Position numbers and translations under genes: made by a program. Source: Phanerodontia chrysosporium (taxonomy: Eukaryota; Basidiomycota; Agaricomycetes; Polyporales; Phanerochaetaceae). From it: 64,000 nucleotides of DNA. Shown piece by piece: positions 31,316-43,167 of this stretch (position 1 is its first letter; the number at the start of each line of letters is the position of its first letter). The stretch lies in the NCBI GenBank assembly GCA_001910725.1, contig MJGA01000002.1, forward strand, positions 1,488,001 to 1,552,000, written 5' to 3'. The notes under the pieces were generated by a model. That model made no database searches. It was not told the origin of the DNA and saw only the letters and a list, made by a program, of their open reading frames with translations.

Positions 31316-33294
31316 ATGGGTGCTCGTGAATCAACAGCGCGAGATGCGCAGGGTGACGAAGGTCCTCCCGACTATTACGGCCTATTAGAAGTTGATGAGA
31401 CTGCAACCTTAGACGACATCAGGGTACGTGCAATGCGACTTCTTCACCCAGCTCCTGTTGACGAGGTAGACAGAAAGCGTTCCGTAGACTTGCTCTCATT
31501 CACCACCCAGATAAAAACCATGACGATATCGAAGGTGCTACAAAACGTTTTGCGGCACTGCAGCAAGCCTATGAGATCCTCTCAGACGAGCAAGTAAGTC
31601 CTAGTGGTTTCTTATGAGCTAGATGCTGCGGGCCCTGACCCAAGGTACAAGTAGGAACGGGCGTGGTACGACAGCCATCGTGCATCTCTTGTACCAGAGC
31701 CGGATGCCCAGACAATCTTCGAGGATATCAAGCGAGGCGCTGCCCCGCCCAGAGCACGCGACCGTGGTCTGACCATCCGTCACCTGGAACAATTCTTCAA
31801 CCCAACGATATATAAAGGGTTTGACGACACCGAGGACGTGAGTCGTTTTGCTCAAGCACGTCTATGTCCTATTGAATGGTCAAAATGCAGAGTTTCTTCT
31901 CCATATACCGCAATCTCTTCGCTCGCCTCGCGCATAATGAGTCACAATGGTCTGGTGATCCGGCGGAGACATATCCGTCATTCGGCGACTCTACTTGGCC
32001 GTGGGTACCTGCATCGAAAGAGAATTCGGGCGCGGCAGTGCGCACGTTCTACAACTTTTGGCTGAACTTCGCGACAGCGAAAGACTTCTCATGGGTGGAT
32101 CAATGGGAAGTCAATGATGCGCCCGACAGGAGGGTCCGTAGGATAATGGAAAAGGAGAACAAAAAGGCTAGAGACGAAGCAAGAAAAGAGTATAACGAGA
32201 CTGTCAGGGTGCGTGGTTGTACCCGCACCAAGATGTGGTCCAAGCTGAAGTTTCGCAGGCTCTCACTATGTTTATTCGCAAACGTGACCCACGCTACAAA
32301 GCATATCTCGCTCAGCAACAAGCTGTGGCCGCTGCCAAAGCTTCGGCCAAGTCCTCAGGGCAATCCACAACCCGGAGGGCAACTGCACCCATGGTGACCT
32401 TTGTCGAGCAAGCATGGCAAATGCCTCGACGCGATGATACCCAAGATGCGGACCTGGAGTGGGCAGTAGCAGAAGGTGCCGAAGATGAAGAAGAGTGGGA
32501 ATGTGTCGCCTGTGGCAAGACATTCCGGAGCGAGGCAGCCTGGGACAGTCATGAGCGCAGCAAGAAGCATTTGCAGGCGGTTGAAAGGCTCAAGCAACAG
32601 ATGGCGGAAGAAAACGAAGAACTCGGGTTGGACAACGTTGATGATGGTCGAGCCGAACGCGAAGATAACGACGAGTACAGCGGGAAAGATGATGCGGCAG
32701 GCACGCTTACCCCGGCGAGTCTTACTCCTGAAGCCATGGTCGATCGCGAGTCCCCCGAGAACGAACTTGCATTGGACAGTGAACACGGCAACAAAGCACG
32801 CGCGAAGTCGAAACAGAAGAAGAAAGGGAATAAGCAGGTTTACCTGCCGTCCCCTCCGTCACCCGAGCTTTCGTCCAGGGCTAAGCGGAGGGCGCGGGAT
32901 CGCCAGCAAGTTACTCCAGATGACCTTGCGGAAGCAGCTGACGCATTACGACTTGGCGAGCCTAATGCTGAAGAACCAACCGAGACAGACGGCAATGTGG
33001 GTGTAGCATCCGAGCCGGTAAAGGCGGAGATGTCCAAGCGCGAAAAACGACGTGCGCGGGAGGCTGCGAAGAAGGAGAAAGAGGCACAGGAGGCGGGAGC
33101 TCCGGTGGTGCGTTACCCCTACTGTCGTGTGGTGCACTTGTACTGAGACGTACCAGATCTGCAATGTCTGCCGAGAGACATTCCTGAGCAGAACGAAGCT
33201 TTTTGCCCACCTCAGCACTACAGGACATGCCCTAGTGGAGAATGTGAGCGAGGATGGAGACAGAAAGAGGAAGGCAAAGAAGGGCAGACGATAA
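31316..33294 (+). CDS. JJJ1: JJJ1/DNAJC21-type J-domain co-chaperone with C2H2 zinc fingers
   Basis: Jjj1 stimulates Hsp70 in late cytoplasmic 60S ribosome maturation. Six exons join in frame to 574 residues; introns are 31424-31473, 31594-31654, 31838-31890, 32209-32258 and 33108-33147. The J domain (residues about 18-85) has Y-Y-G-L-L-E-V and the H-P-D triad. The family's [10 protein letters not shown] and charged middle segment follow. A first C2H2 finger C-V-A-C-G-K-T-F is at about 32500. An acidic and basic tail leads to a second finger C-N-V-C-R-E-T-F at about 33163. Two zinc fingers match the yeast and human architecture. Confidence 0.93.
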
Positions 33295-33632
33295 GATGCG
33301 CTTGTGCGTCGTGTCGGTCACGTGATGTGTCGCGTGGGATACGATGAAGCGCGCTCTCGCGCATGTTCAATTGTGACCCGCTCCTTTCTCCGGGTTCGCC
33401 CCCTTCCCCTACCTCCTTCTGCCTCTGTACAACACTATTTACGTCAACTACGACTCTTTATACGACCATTTAACGACCATTTCTGCAACGTCTTTCCTCT
33501 GTGCGTCCCACAACCGTTTGACCTCGTAATCATCATAAGGTTATCGCTGGAGCCACTAACCCATTCTCTTCAGGATACACTACACGTTCCCTACTAACGC
33601 CTTCCTTCCAGCCAAGGACGACATTGTTCGTC

Positions 33633-36604
33633 ATGGCTCAGCCCTCTCAGGCCCTGCCTTCATGGCTCACGCTCTCGTCGACCCTCATCACCGAGCCTGA
33701 CGGCAGTGTTTCAACATCGTTTGCGACACTGCGTCTTCCATTGACCTACTACGGGCCTAGTGTGAGTCTTCATCATCTTCGCATGTATACGTTTAGCAAG
33801 GCGCATGCTGTCAATTTTGGGCCTACGCCGGGGTGCATCGTGGAGGTGAAGCTAGCGACCTCAGACATCCAGGCTGCACACGCTCAATGGATACACTATA
33901 CGCGATACACACGACGCCAGATTTGATTCGCTGATGTCTCGATGTGTAGATCCCTTTGGGCAGCGATGGGATCTGGACGTATGGTGGACTCACATCGCCT
34001 CCGCCTACCCCATCTGCGACAGCGACACCTACATTTTCTACCACACCATCCAGCTCACAATCGACCCTTACCACTTTGTCATCTTCTATGTCCGAACCAC
34101 GGCCTTCCTCGACTGCTGGCACGCCCTCGCGGACTGGTATGACCTCAGCTCCAACGTCTGCACTACCAACATCGTCTGGGAATTTAAGAAACCATGGGAT
34201 TTCCACCACGGTACTTGGCGCGATTCTCGGAAGCATCCTTGGCGTACTACTGCTCTTAGTCCTCATCCTCTCGTTATGCCTTCTGGCCAGACGTCGTCGC
34301 CGCCAATCCAGATTCGGTGCAGATGGCACGAACACCGGCACTTCAAGTTTCTGGAACCGTTCCACCACTCTCTTCACCTCCGGACGCGATGATCCTCGGC
34401 GTCAAACACCGATATGGACTGGCTGGGAGTTCGTCGAGGCCGAGGCTAGCTCCCAGGGAAGTAGAGGTTCGCGTAATGGGGGGCGTGAGAGCCCGCCACG
34501 CACCCCTGGTGAAGGGTCTCCACGAGGCAGCGGCGAAGAGGCAGATCCCTTCTTGACACGACGCAGCATTCGTAGCGTGACCCTCGCCGACGAGACCCAG
34601 ACAAAGTCCGACACGCTCGTCAGCGTGCCCGCTGCCGCTGTTCTTGGGAGCGGTACTCCAAGGTCAAGCCCGGCACATGGAGGGCATATCGTTCCCCGGG
34701 ATATATTGGCGCGCATGGCCGAGTCTGAACAGACCGATCCATCCCCTTACAGCATCCGCGTCGTACATCCCTCACCATCCCAGGACCATTCCCCGCTTCT
34801 TCCCCCTCCGCCTCTTGACCCTGACGGTCTAGCCGGTCTGGGCATTCGCTCTCAAGGACGGCCTATGTCCGATCGCTCCACGGGCTCACATAAGACACAG
34901 CATCAATCCGTTTACTCAGAGAAGTCTGGCGGGAGCCTCGAGGCTGATCCGGCTGAGCTCTTGGTCGCTCAGCGAGTCCGCGTCGGTGCGACTAGGACTC
35001 ATTCACGATTAGCAACAATTGAGTCCGTCAGCGAGCCTAGCAGCTCGAGAAGTGCTCTCGGATTGAGCGGTTTGGGTGCACGACTAGGTCGATTGAGCTG
35101 GTTCAGGCGCATGTCATCGGGCCCATCAGCCTTGCCTACTGATGCCCAGCGGGACGCGGCTTCCGACCCCTACACGCGTACGCCCCCGCGCACATCTCGC
35201 AATGGCTCACCGCGTCACTCCCGTCATGGCTCTACCTCGAACACGACCCGTCTTCTCGATGACGTAGATATCGAAGCAGTACCTGTGAGCACTCTCTGTC
35301 GACAGCCCACTTGCGACTCAGGGCTCGGCCTGGGCTTCCTCTCATCCGGTTCCCGCCCCATGTCAAGTGTGAGTGCGAAGAGCTCGGCCTCAGCCGGAGG
35401 AAACACGGTGTATCACTCCGCTCGTTCCAGACCGGGGAGCTCTGTAGTTGAATTCCCTATACCAGTCACGACGGCAGAGGAACAGGAACGGCTCGTGCAG
35501 ATACCTTCCGGGACTAGCGCTGTCTTTGCAGGACCTCCTCCTGCATACGCTCTTGTTGAAGATAACAGCAGCGCTGACAGGAGCAACCGGAGCAACAGAG
35601 CTGTCGCGACTCCCCAGAGTGAGCGCGCCTCCTCCGAGATTGACATACTTGACATCCCCGCACCTGGTCCATCGTCGCCTTTCGGTGTCTCCAGGCCGGT
35701 GTTCCCTCCGGGTCTTGTGCCACTCCCACAGCCTCAGTCCTGGCGAGACTCATACACTACTGTTGGATCAAGTCCGAGTAGCGCCAGCAGCGCTGGCATT
35801 GCAATCGACATCTTGGATGATACACCCCCTGCTGCGCTCGAGGGTTGGAGAGACCTGTACGGCGCAGGCGAGCGGCGTCGGACATTTGGCATGGTGAGTA
35901 TACACCCTTCAGTAACGAAGTACCGCTGACAACTTAACCTTTCTACGCTTCAGCCGTCTCAAATTGTACAGCAAGGCGATCCCACACCCTCTCAGCATGC
36001 TTCGCTACAGTCTCTTCCATCTCACCTCCGCGCTACGCCATCCCTGAGTGCAACTAACTCTGCACCGTCTTCGCAACATAGCCAAGATGGCTCGGCGTCT
36101 TCACGGCCATCTCAGCGATCCCATCTGCGTGATGCAAGCAGTGCCATCACTTTTTCGGACGGGAGTGAGGAAAGCCGACATGACGCCCCGCCGTTCAGGT
36201 CTCCGCCATTGTCAGCCGTATTTGACAGTTTCGGAAGCATACAGAGCGCACGACATTCGTTGGCACGCCGTTCCTCGCAGCGGTTGTCCCACTCTGAGCT
36301 CCACCAACAAGGCTCTGATGCGCCGCAGCTAGCTGTCAGCGAACCGACCTCGGTGCATCAATTGTCTGCGCAGGCTCCACCGCCAGCGTACGCAGCGCGC
36401 CAGTCATCTCGTGCGCCATTACTCGGCACCGTCAGTTCTGCAACATCAGATTCCCATTCTAGTGTCACAACGGCCATGACAGACCCAATCACTGGTGTCG
36501 TTATGCACTTCCCTAGCCTTCCGTACATGCGCGCTTCTCCGCAAACCGGCGCAGGACGCCAATTATATGATAGAGGAAGTGGATCGGATGGAGAGCACTG
36601 GTGA
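33633..36604 (+). CDS. Single-pass membrane protein with Ser/Thr-rich outer part and long Ser-rich tail
   Basis: Three exons join in frame to 907 residues; introns are 33762-33949 (188 bp, long for this genome) and 35894-35953. The N-terminal part ends in W-T-Y-G-G and is followed by a Ser/Thr/Pro-rich stretch of about 60 residues, likely O-glycosylated. A membrane helix comes next (about residues 120-142, from V-L-G-A-I-L-G-S to L-C-L-L-A), followed by an Arg cluster that predicts a cytoplasmic tail. The tail of about 750 residues is Ser/Pro/Arg-rich and probably disordered. No signal peptide is visible. The layout resembles fungal cell-surface sensors, but I recognise no named family. Confidence 0.8.
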
Positions 36605-37467
36605 CTCGTGCGTTTCTAGCCGTGCAGCAGTGCGTGTGTTAGTTCGGCTCTGCTTGTTGTTCTACACGTCTTGTGCGTACTCCTGGACTGACTGCTATGC
36701 TCCGTATTCGCGATACCTCTCCGCCTTGTGCTCTTGCGATACCTTCCTGACGACCCTGTTACGCGCTACATTGTCCTAGCTGAATGAAATTTGGTTTTCT
36801 TGTGACCCAGTTCTCTGTAGGATGTGTTGCTCAATAGTCTAGCTCTACAATCAGCGAAAACGGCTTACCGGTATTCGACACACTGCCTGAGGATGGCCAC
36901 ATAAATACGAGGGAATATCAATCGAAGTCGAGTAGGGCGGCGAGGATAGTTAAATCCATATCACGAATGCAAGGAAGTACTGCGACGGACATAGACCGCT
37001 GATAGACGATCTATGTGCTCTCTTCCAACCAGTCCTTGATATTGAAGTTCTCGTTCTGAATCCTTCCATATATCTCAATATCAGCCGGATAAATTGTACC
37101 TGCGTAGGTAGCGTGTTGAATTCATTCGGCCTAAGGACCACAGGAGGTGTAGCAGTTATCAAATTGATACTGAAGAGTCGGTCAAACGTATATACAGATT
37201 TGGATGCCTCATCAGCCTCAACATCCAAATCATTATAGTCAAGCAACGGAGACTAGGTCAAACGAGCTGGAGGCATTAGGCGCACAGCGCCACAAAGCCT
37301 TTCCTATCCGAATCGGGTCCTAGTGTCATATAATGAGAGTGCTTGTAGACTTGCGATACCAAAGCATGTCACATTCATGTTACATACTACATACTACACA
37401 TTGCATACTACAACCACAAATTCAAGCCGTACTTGCTCGACGACGGCGCATACAGTGCCTGCTACTT
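36605..37467. other. Intergenic, no gene seen
   Basis: Convergent 3' ends of the membrane-protein gene and the SARAF gene. It contains repeated 'tacatac' strings near 37380-37405. ORFs here are short and lack domains. Confidence 0.6.
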
Positions 37468-38523
37468 TCAACGCACGCTACTACCTCCAAGCCCAGTGCT
37501 GTGACGCATTGGGCCAAGATTTGACGGTCCCTCGCTGCGGTCACCTGAGCTAAAGAACGAACGCCGCGACGTTGTGTATCCCGGGTACCCCGGACCCGCC
37601 ACGGCCGAGACGCGCGGCATGCGCTCGCGCTCCCAATCGTATGATGTCGTTGCCGTCGGCGGGTCGTGGCGGCCAGAGCTGCCAAACAGATACGCGCCGA
37701 GCCCGCCCATAGCTGCGCCTGTCCAGAATCCAGGGCGCCACTCTCCAATAGAAGGTCCTGCAGGCGCAGCGCCGGAGGCATATTTGGAGTAGGGTGGCGG
37801 CGGGTCATGCCGATCCTCAGGCCGGAAAGCTGAGAACCAGCCGGGGTTATTTGTTGGTCTGGGAGGACCTGTGTCAGGCCGACGGGCAGTAGTGCTCGAA
37901 TGCCGGCGGAAGCAGGACTTGAGGAAGTGCCATAAAATGTATGCAAAGACAGCGACCCAGACCACGGAGAAGATAATCGCGGCGGCGTCTTGGTCTGAGT
38001 AAATTAGTGGTAAGGGGCGGAGCAATCATACCGAAAGAAGGGCTTACCTCCGAGCCAGGACCGAAAACGAGATGGGAATTGATGTCTTTCATCACCCCGG
38101 AGTGAACTGGGAACTTGGACAAGCCGATACTCCAGCGCACATGAGCCTGCACGGGTTTGCTTGGTGTGGTTCCTATTTAATACTAGAACACTTACCCTTC
38201 AATACGTAGGGGTCCCCGGGGCCTTCCCAGCCTTCGCACGAGACCTCGACCCGTCCGAAGCGCAAAGCTTCCGGGAGATCTGCTTCGCACTGTTGCCTTT
38301 AAATCTCCGAGGGAGACAGCAGGTGAGAGTAAGAGCGTACCTTCCAGTCTACCTCCGTTCCTTCTCCCCCGACGTTTATGCACCGCACTGCTTCTGGCAT
38401 ATACAACCGACAGGCTTTGCCAACGCAGGTCAGCTGCGGGAGAGGGTCGGTTCTACGGGCGGCAGTGAGAGCATCTTTGTAGAATATGAGCGACTTGATA
38501 CGGTCAAGTCGGATTCTTGACAT
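37468..38523 (-). CDS. SARAF/TMEM66-like regulator of store-operated calcium entry
   Basis: SARAF is an ER membrane protein that in animals limits store-operated calcium entry. Four exons join in frame to 298 residues; introns are 38290-38340, 38147-38195 and 37989-38047. The luminal part shows the family core: L-P-Q-L-T-C-V-G-K-A-C, V-R-C-I-N-V-G-G-E-G-T-E-V-D-W-K-C, then V-S-C-E-G-W and Y-V-L-K-G-S-C. One membrane helix (A-A-I-I-F-S-V-V-W-V-A-V-F-A-Y-I-L) follows, then a Pro/Gly/Ser-rich cytosolic tail. The tail ends G-L-G-G-S-S-V-R. No signal peptide precedes the first Met and a stop lies 13 codons upstream in frame, so an upstream exon may be missing. Confidence 0.88.
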
Positions 38524-39517
38524 CGCAAGGCGGTATGCAGACGACAGTCGGCGGCAGAGTTATGCTCGAGTGGCATTACGCTGCTTCAAGACGGCGGAAG
38601 AACCTTGAGGTGTTAGCCGCCCCTATGCTGCGGGATACGTGGAAGCTTCCACGTGGCTCTGTCGTCTCTCCTCAAGACGGCTGCTCACCACACGTGACTC
38701 CATAATATTTAGGACAGTCTGGACGCTTCAGACGACTTTTGCGAGTGCGTGAGAAAGCGTACATAGTTACGCGAACACTTCCAGACGTCTCCCGTTTTCT
38801 GCTTTCCGCCGAAATCTGGCTATGTCAGACAATTCGCTCTCTTTTGACCACGAAAGTAGGTGAGCGACGGCTTACTCTCTATGGCATTCATCAGATCCTG
38901 ATGCAGTTCTCCGACAAGGTCGGACATTTGTGTCTAAACGTCACGCGTTAGCTTATGGTGACGCGCGAGCTGGTGCTCCGTTGTCACGCCTACACAGCAC
39001 GCCTCTAGACACGACACTGTCCTAATTCTATGGAAGTCACCAGTGATGCGATGGCCATGACTGGCTTGCATCAAGCGTGGAGTTGCTTCCGAAGTGCTTT
39101 TGTTGCGGTAGTGCCGAAGCTTCCTGCATCTACTTCTTTGTTACTCCGGGACGAAGGACTTGTCGCTTGTTGGGTCCCCGCGCCCACCCGTCTCTCCGAC
39201 CGCAGTTCTAGCGTTCGCTACTACACCGAGAGCTCGCTGGTATGTTGCGGAGCTTTATTTGTATCACCCGATGCCTCATAACCTTACCGCATAAAATCGA
39301 ACTGGGAAAATTGTTCCTCACGTCCTGAACGAGCTTCTTGGTTGGCCAGACCGCCGAAACTCTCGCGACTACCCTCGGGACGATGGAAGTACTTCGGCCG
39401 TATGGCGGTATGCCAGGTCGTCTGACTACCTCGCCCGCGTTTGACGTCTCACTCGGAGTACATAAGTTCGCACTTGCGCTCGCGATAGACACCCTCAGAG
39501 ACTTCAAGCCCTTCAAC
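38524..39517. other. Intergenic region between SARAF and cellulase genes
   Basis: It must hold both divergent promoters. A 'ccacgtgg'-containing palindrome lies at about 38646-38656 (gcttccacgtggc). No coding region is evident. Confidence 0.5.
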
Positions 39518-41506
39518 ATGAAGTACTTCTTGCTCTCAGTAGCAGCGACGCTTGCCCTTAGTGCACCTGCGCTTGGTGTCGCTGTCTGGGGCCAATGCGG
39601 TGTAAGCATATGTGTTCATATGAGAGGCGTACGAGAAGGTTGACCGCGCAACAGGGAATCGGCTTTAGTGGGAGTACTACTTGCGATGCTGGCAATCACT
39701 GCGTTTATCTGAACGATTGTGAGGTCAATGTCATTTCAATGCCATGATTTGCTGACCGATATCCTTGCAGATTATTCGCAATGCCAGCCCGGCGCGGCGA
39801 CGACCACGGTCCGGTCGACAAGTACCATTGCTTCAACGACATCTACCGCACCATCAAGCAGCAATAGCCTTTGCTCCGGCAGCCGCACGAAGTTCAAGTT
39901 TTTCGGTGTCAATGAGTCTGGTGCTGAGTTCGGTAATCTCAACATCCCAGGTGTCCTAGGCACGGACTACACCTGGCCTTCGCCGTCCAGCATCGACGTA
40001 AGTGATACATCATATCAGAGCTGCTAAGCAGGTTGCTGATAGTGATGCACTAGTTCTTCATGGGCAAGGGATTCAACACCTTCCGCATTCCGTTCCTCAT
40101 GGAGCGTATGAGCCCTCCCGCGACGGGCCTCACCGGTCCGTTTGATCAGACCTATCTGAGCGGTCTTCAGACGGTACGCCAAACGTAATAGCTGGACCTT
40201 GCGGGGAGTAAGGCTGACCATCACCTTACGGCAGATTGTCAGCTATATCACCGGAAAGGGGGGCTATGCGCTCGTAGACCGTGAGTGACGGCTCGCACGC
40301 AAGTAGTAGGAGGTCATCTGATAGTGAAGGACTGCAGCGCACAACTTTATGATCTACAATGGCACAACCATTAGCGACACAAACGCGTGAGCACTCCTTT
40401 AGTTTCGTCTCTGCGTTAGCTCCGTTCTGATGATACAACAACACAGCTTCCAGACTTGTACGTGTGCTCTGCCTGAACCCGCTTGGCCGTTGATCATCAT
40501 AGTGATGCGTTCTCACAGGGTGGCACAACCTCGCCACCGTCTTCGTACGTCTGTTTCCATGCGTGAAGCCTGCAAGGGTCGCCCCTGATCGGTTTTATAG
40601 AAATCCAACCCCAATGTCGTCTTTGGTGAATGAGTTCGGCGTGTGTGCTACTCTTAGCAACGAGCTTACAGCTTGGCAGATGTCATGAACGAGCCGCACG
40701 ACATTCCCGCACAGACGGTCTTCAACCTGGTGAGTTGCGGCCGAGTTTGGGGACTTCTGTCAAACTCATTCGGCGTTGTTTCCCCCTAGAACCAAGCCGC
40801 TATCAACGGAATCCGTGCTGCGGGTGCCACCTCGCAACTTATCCTTGTTGAGGGCACTAGCTACACTGGCGCCTGGAGTGAGATCAGACCCTTCACACCC
40901 GCAGAACCTGCCCATTGATTGATTGTTTCGCAGCGTGGACGACTTCTTCCGGTAATGGTGCTGTCTTTGGTGCTATCCAAGATCCCAACAACAATGTTGC
41001 CATCGGTGAGTGCGGGAAGCGTACCGGTCTGCCAAGTGCTCACGGGTAAGCGTGGGAAAGAGATGCACCAGTACCTCGACAGCGACGGCTCCGGCACGTC
41101 CCCCACATGCGTTTCGTCCACGATCGGTGCGGAGCGTCTCCAAGCGGCGACACAGTGGCTGCAGCAGAACAACCTGAAAGGCTTCCTGGGTGAGATCGGA
41201 GCTGGTTCGAACGGTGCGTCGGATCATGTCCTGTGTTGCAGCCTGTGCTGACCGTAGTCGTTCAAACCAGCCGACTGCATCAGTGCCGTTCAGGGTGCGC
41301 TGTGCGAGATGCAACAGTCCGGTGTCTGGCTCGGCGCTCTCTGGTGGGCCGCAGGCCCATGGTGGGGCACGGTACGTGACTGACCTCTTGCTGCGTGTGC
41401 ACGTGCAGACTGCTCATTGCTGCCACAGTATTTCCAATCGATCGAGCCCCCGAGTGGCGCCGCGATCCCCTCCATCCTCCCGCAGGCACTCGAACCCTTC
41501 CTGTGA
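39518..41506 (+). CDS. Secreted CBM1-GH5 endoglucanase (cellulase)
   Basis: GH5 endoglucanases cut internal beta-1,4 links in cellulose outside the cell. Fifteen exons join in frame to 397 residues; the 14 introns are 52-61 bp. Order: signal peptide (residues 1-19, [11 protein letters not shown]), CBM1 with W-G-Q-C-G-G-I-G and two further Cys (about 22-55), a Ser/Thr linker (about 58-82), and the GH5 barrel starting [13 protein letters not shown]. The acid/base Glu is in V-M-N-E-P-H-D (about 40683-40703) and the nucleophile Glu in F-L-G-E-I-G (about 41184-41201). The end reads S-I-L-P-Q-A-L. One exon is only 11 nt (40447-40457). Length and layout match fungal EG2-type enzymes. Confidence 0.93.
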
Positions 41507-43167
41507 GAGCGATGCTGTCAGAGGGGTAGGCACGACGGCAGGCAAAAGCGTGGTGATTACGCCGAGAAAGTGTGTGTATGCCCCGAGTTCCAAGCCGAAT
41601 AAAAATGCAAATGTGGACTGCAGACGCGAGAGACCCTTGGCAGATGCATGGCTCGCGTTGAGGACAGAGCGGACGGTTGCCGTCAGAAGAGGGCGACGGC
41701 GTTCTGCGTTGCCTTGGGGCCGCGGTGGATGGTGCTGCCTTTTCCGGCGGTGTTGCTGCTAGGCGCCTTTCCGCCCGTGCCTGAGATGCATCGTGATGCA
41801 CGGCACGTGATGAGAACGCTAATCCCTGGGCGCCTACGCGCCCACACCCCCTTTTGGGCAACGTCGATGAACGGCTGAAGAGTATTGCCCCCGATGTCCA
41901 GTCGTCCACAATCGTTTCACCTCTGCCACATCCAACCCTCTTGCACAGTCTCCTCGCCATCCTCCCCGTGCCCAAACAGAATCGTCCGTACATCTTCCGC
42001 CGCCCCGCCGCCGGTCGCCACCGGAAGACCCATGCTGATGGAAAAAATGCTACGTTTCTCCTCATCTTCATAGCAACAGAGGTCCTAGGTACCTCTTCAC
42101 CTCCGCTCTTCTCTCCTGGAACACCATGCGGGAATACACCGTGCGGAGGCACGACATGTTGTACCTAGATATCAGATACATCACGACCGACCCCTTTTGT
42201 GCTCTCCGAACCCTCGGTGTGGCATATGCCTGTCGTGCTGCACATGCAGCCCTACCGTCGTCTACCGGAATCGGCACTCTAATCTGCACTAGGGTCCTTT
42301 TTTCTGCAGGCGCGGAAGATGCCAAACGCTCGCAATGCCAGCAGGCGAGCACAGGGCCTCCACGGGACAGCTCCGGCGAGCCGTTGCTGCACAGGTTTAC
42401 GTATCTACGGCTGCGAAGGTAACCACCGGATAAGGGCTAGATCACAGGGCAAGTTAGCAAACTGCAGCGACTTTCATCAAGACCCGTGCTGATTCCACAC
42501 TGCCTGCCTCGCTGATTTGCGCCTGCTCCTGGTAGAGCAGAGTCCAAGCCGCGAACGTCCTGAAACCACCCTTTCAGTCACCACTTGACTGTGCATTGGT
42601 TCCCGTCACCGCTTCAGCAGAGCATCAGCCTTTTGCAGTCATCACAACGTTCTTCACAACAGCATTCTCCGTTGTGCTTCAAGGCAGGCCCTCTCTCTCT
42701 CTTTCAACCTGCGATTGTGTTTCCCTTTATATAGAACCCGGCGGGCGCGCACGTCTCCCGAGGTCACCTATCACTGTTCTCTTGGTTTGAAATTCTCGCT
42801 AACGTCATTGTCTCGACCGTCTAGCTCAACCGCCCTATTGGTGCGCCCTTCCACTTCCGCCTCGGAACTTGTCTAACTTCACGGTATAGGCAGGGACCGC
42901 GTTAGCCGGTACATCACCAAAGCCTGTCCTACACCTTCTGTCGTGTGTAAGCTTCGGGAGTTCTGCCTTGTTCGGGACACCATAGCGACGTGCGGCATTC
43001 ATACCCACAGTGTATAAAGTGACTTACCCCGACGAACCCGAAGACCACCCTTTGACCCTCTTGCTTGACTGGATAGGCTAGTCTCTTCTCTCACGTACGT
43101 GAATGCATGCTCCGTCTACTCTCATCGCTGATAAAATCCCGCGCTTTCTGTAGGTAGAAGCCGGAGC
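41507..43167. other. Long intergenic region, no gene seen
   Basis: About 1.66 kb between the cellulase stop and the homeodomain gene. A 290-codon frame on the minus strand overlaps the last cellulase exons and shows no domain. The right part is probably the promoter and leader of the homeodomain gene; a GTACGTGAA...CTGTAG segment at about 43095-43154 could be a leader intron. Confidence 0.5.

Noticed and set aside
33823..34377. 184-codon minus-strand frame over the membrane-protein gene
   Set aside because: It is antisense to a well-supported spliced gene and lacks a domain.
41280..42152. 290-codon minus-strand frame next to the cellulase gene
   Set aside because: It overlaps the last cellulase exons antisense, is Arg/Ala-biased without a domain, and fits a chance frame in GC-rich coding DNA.
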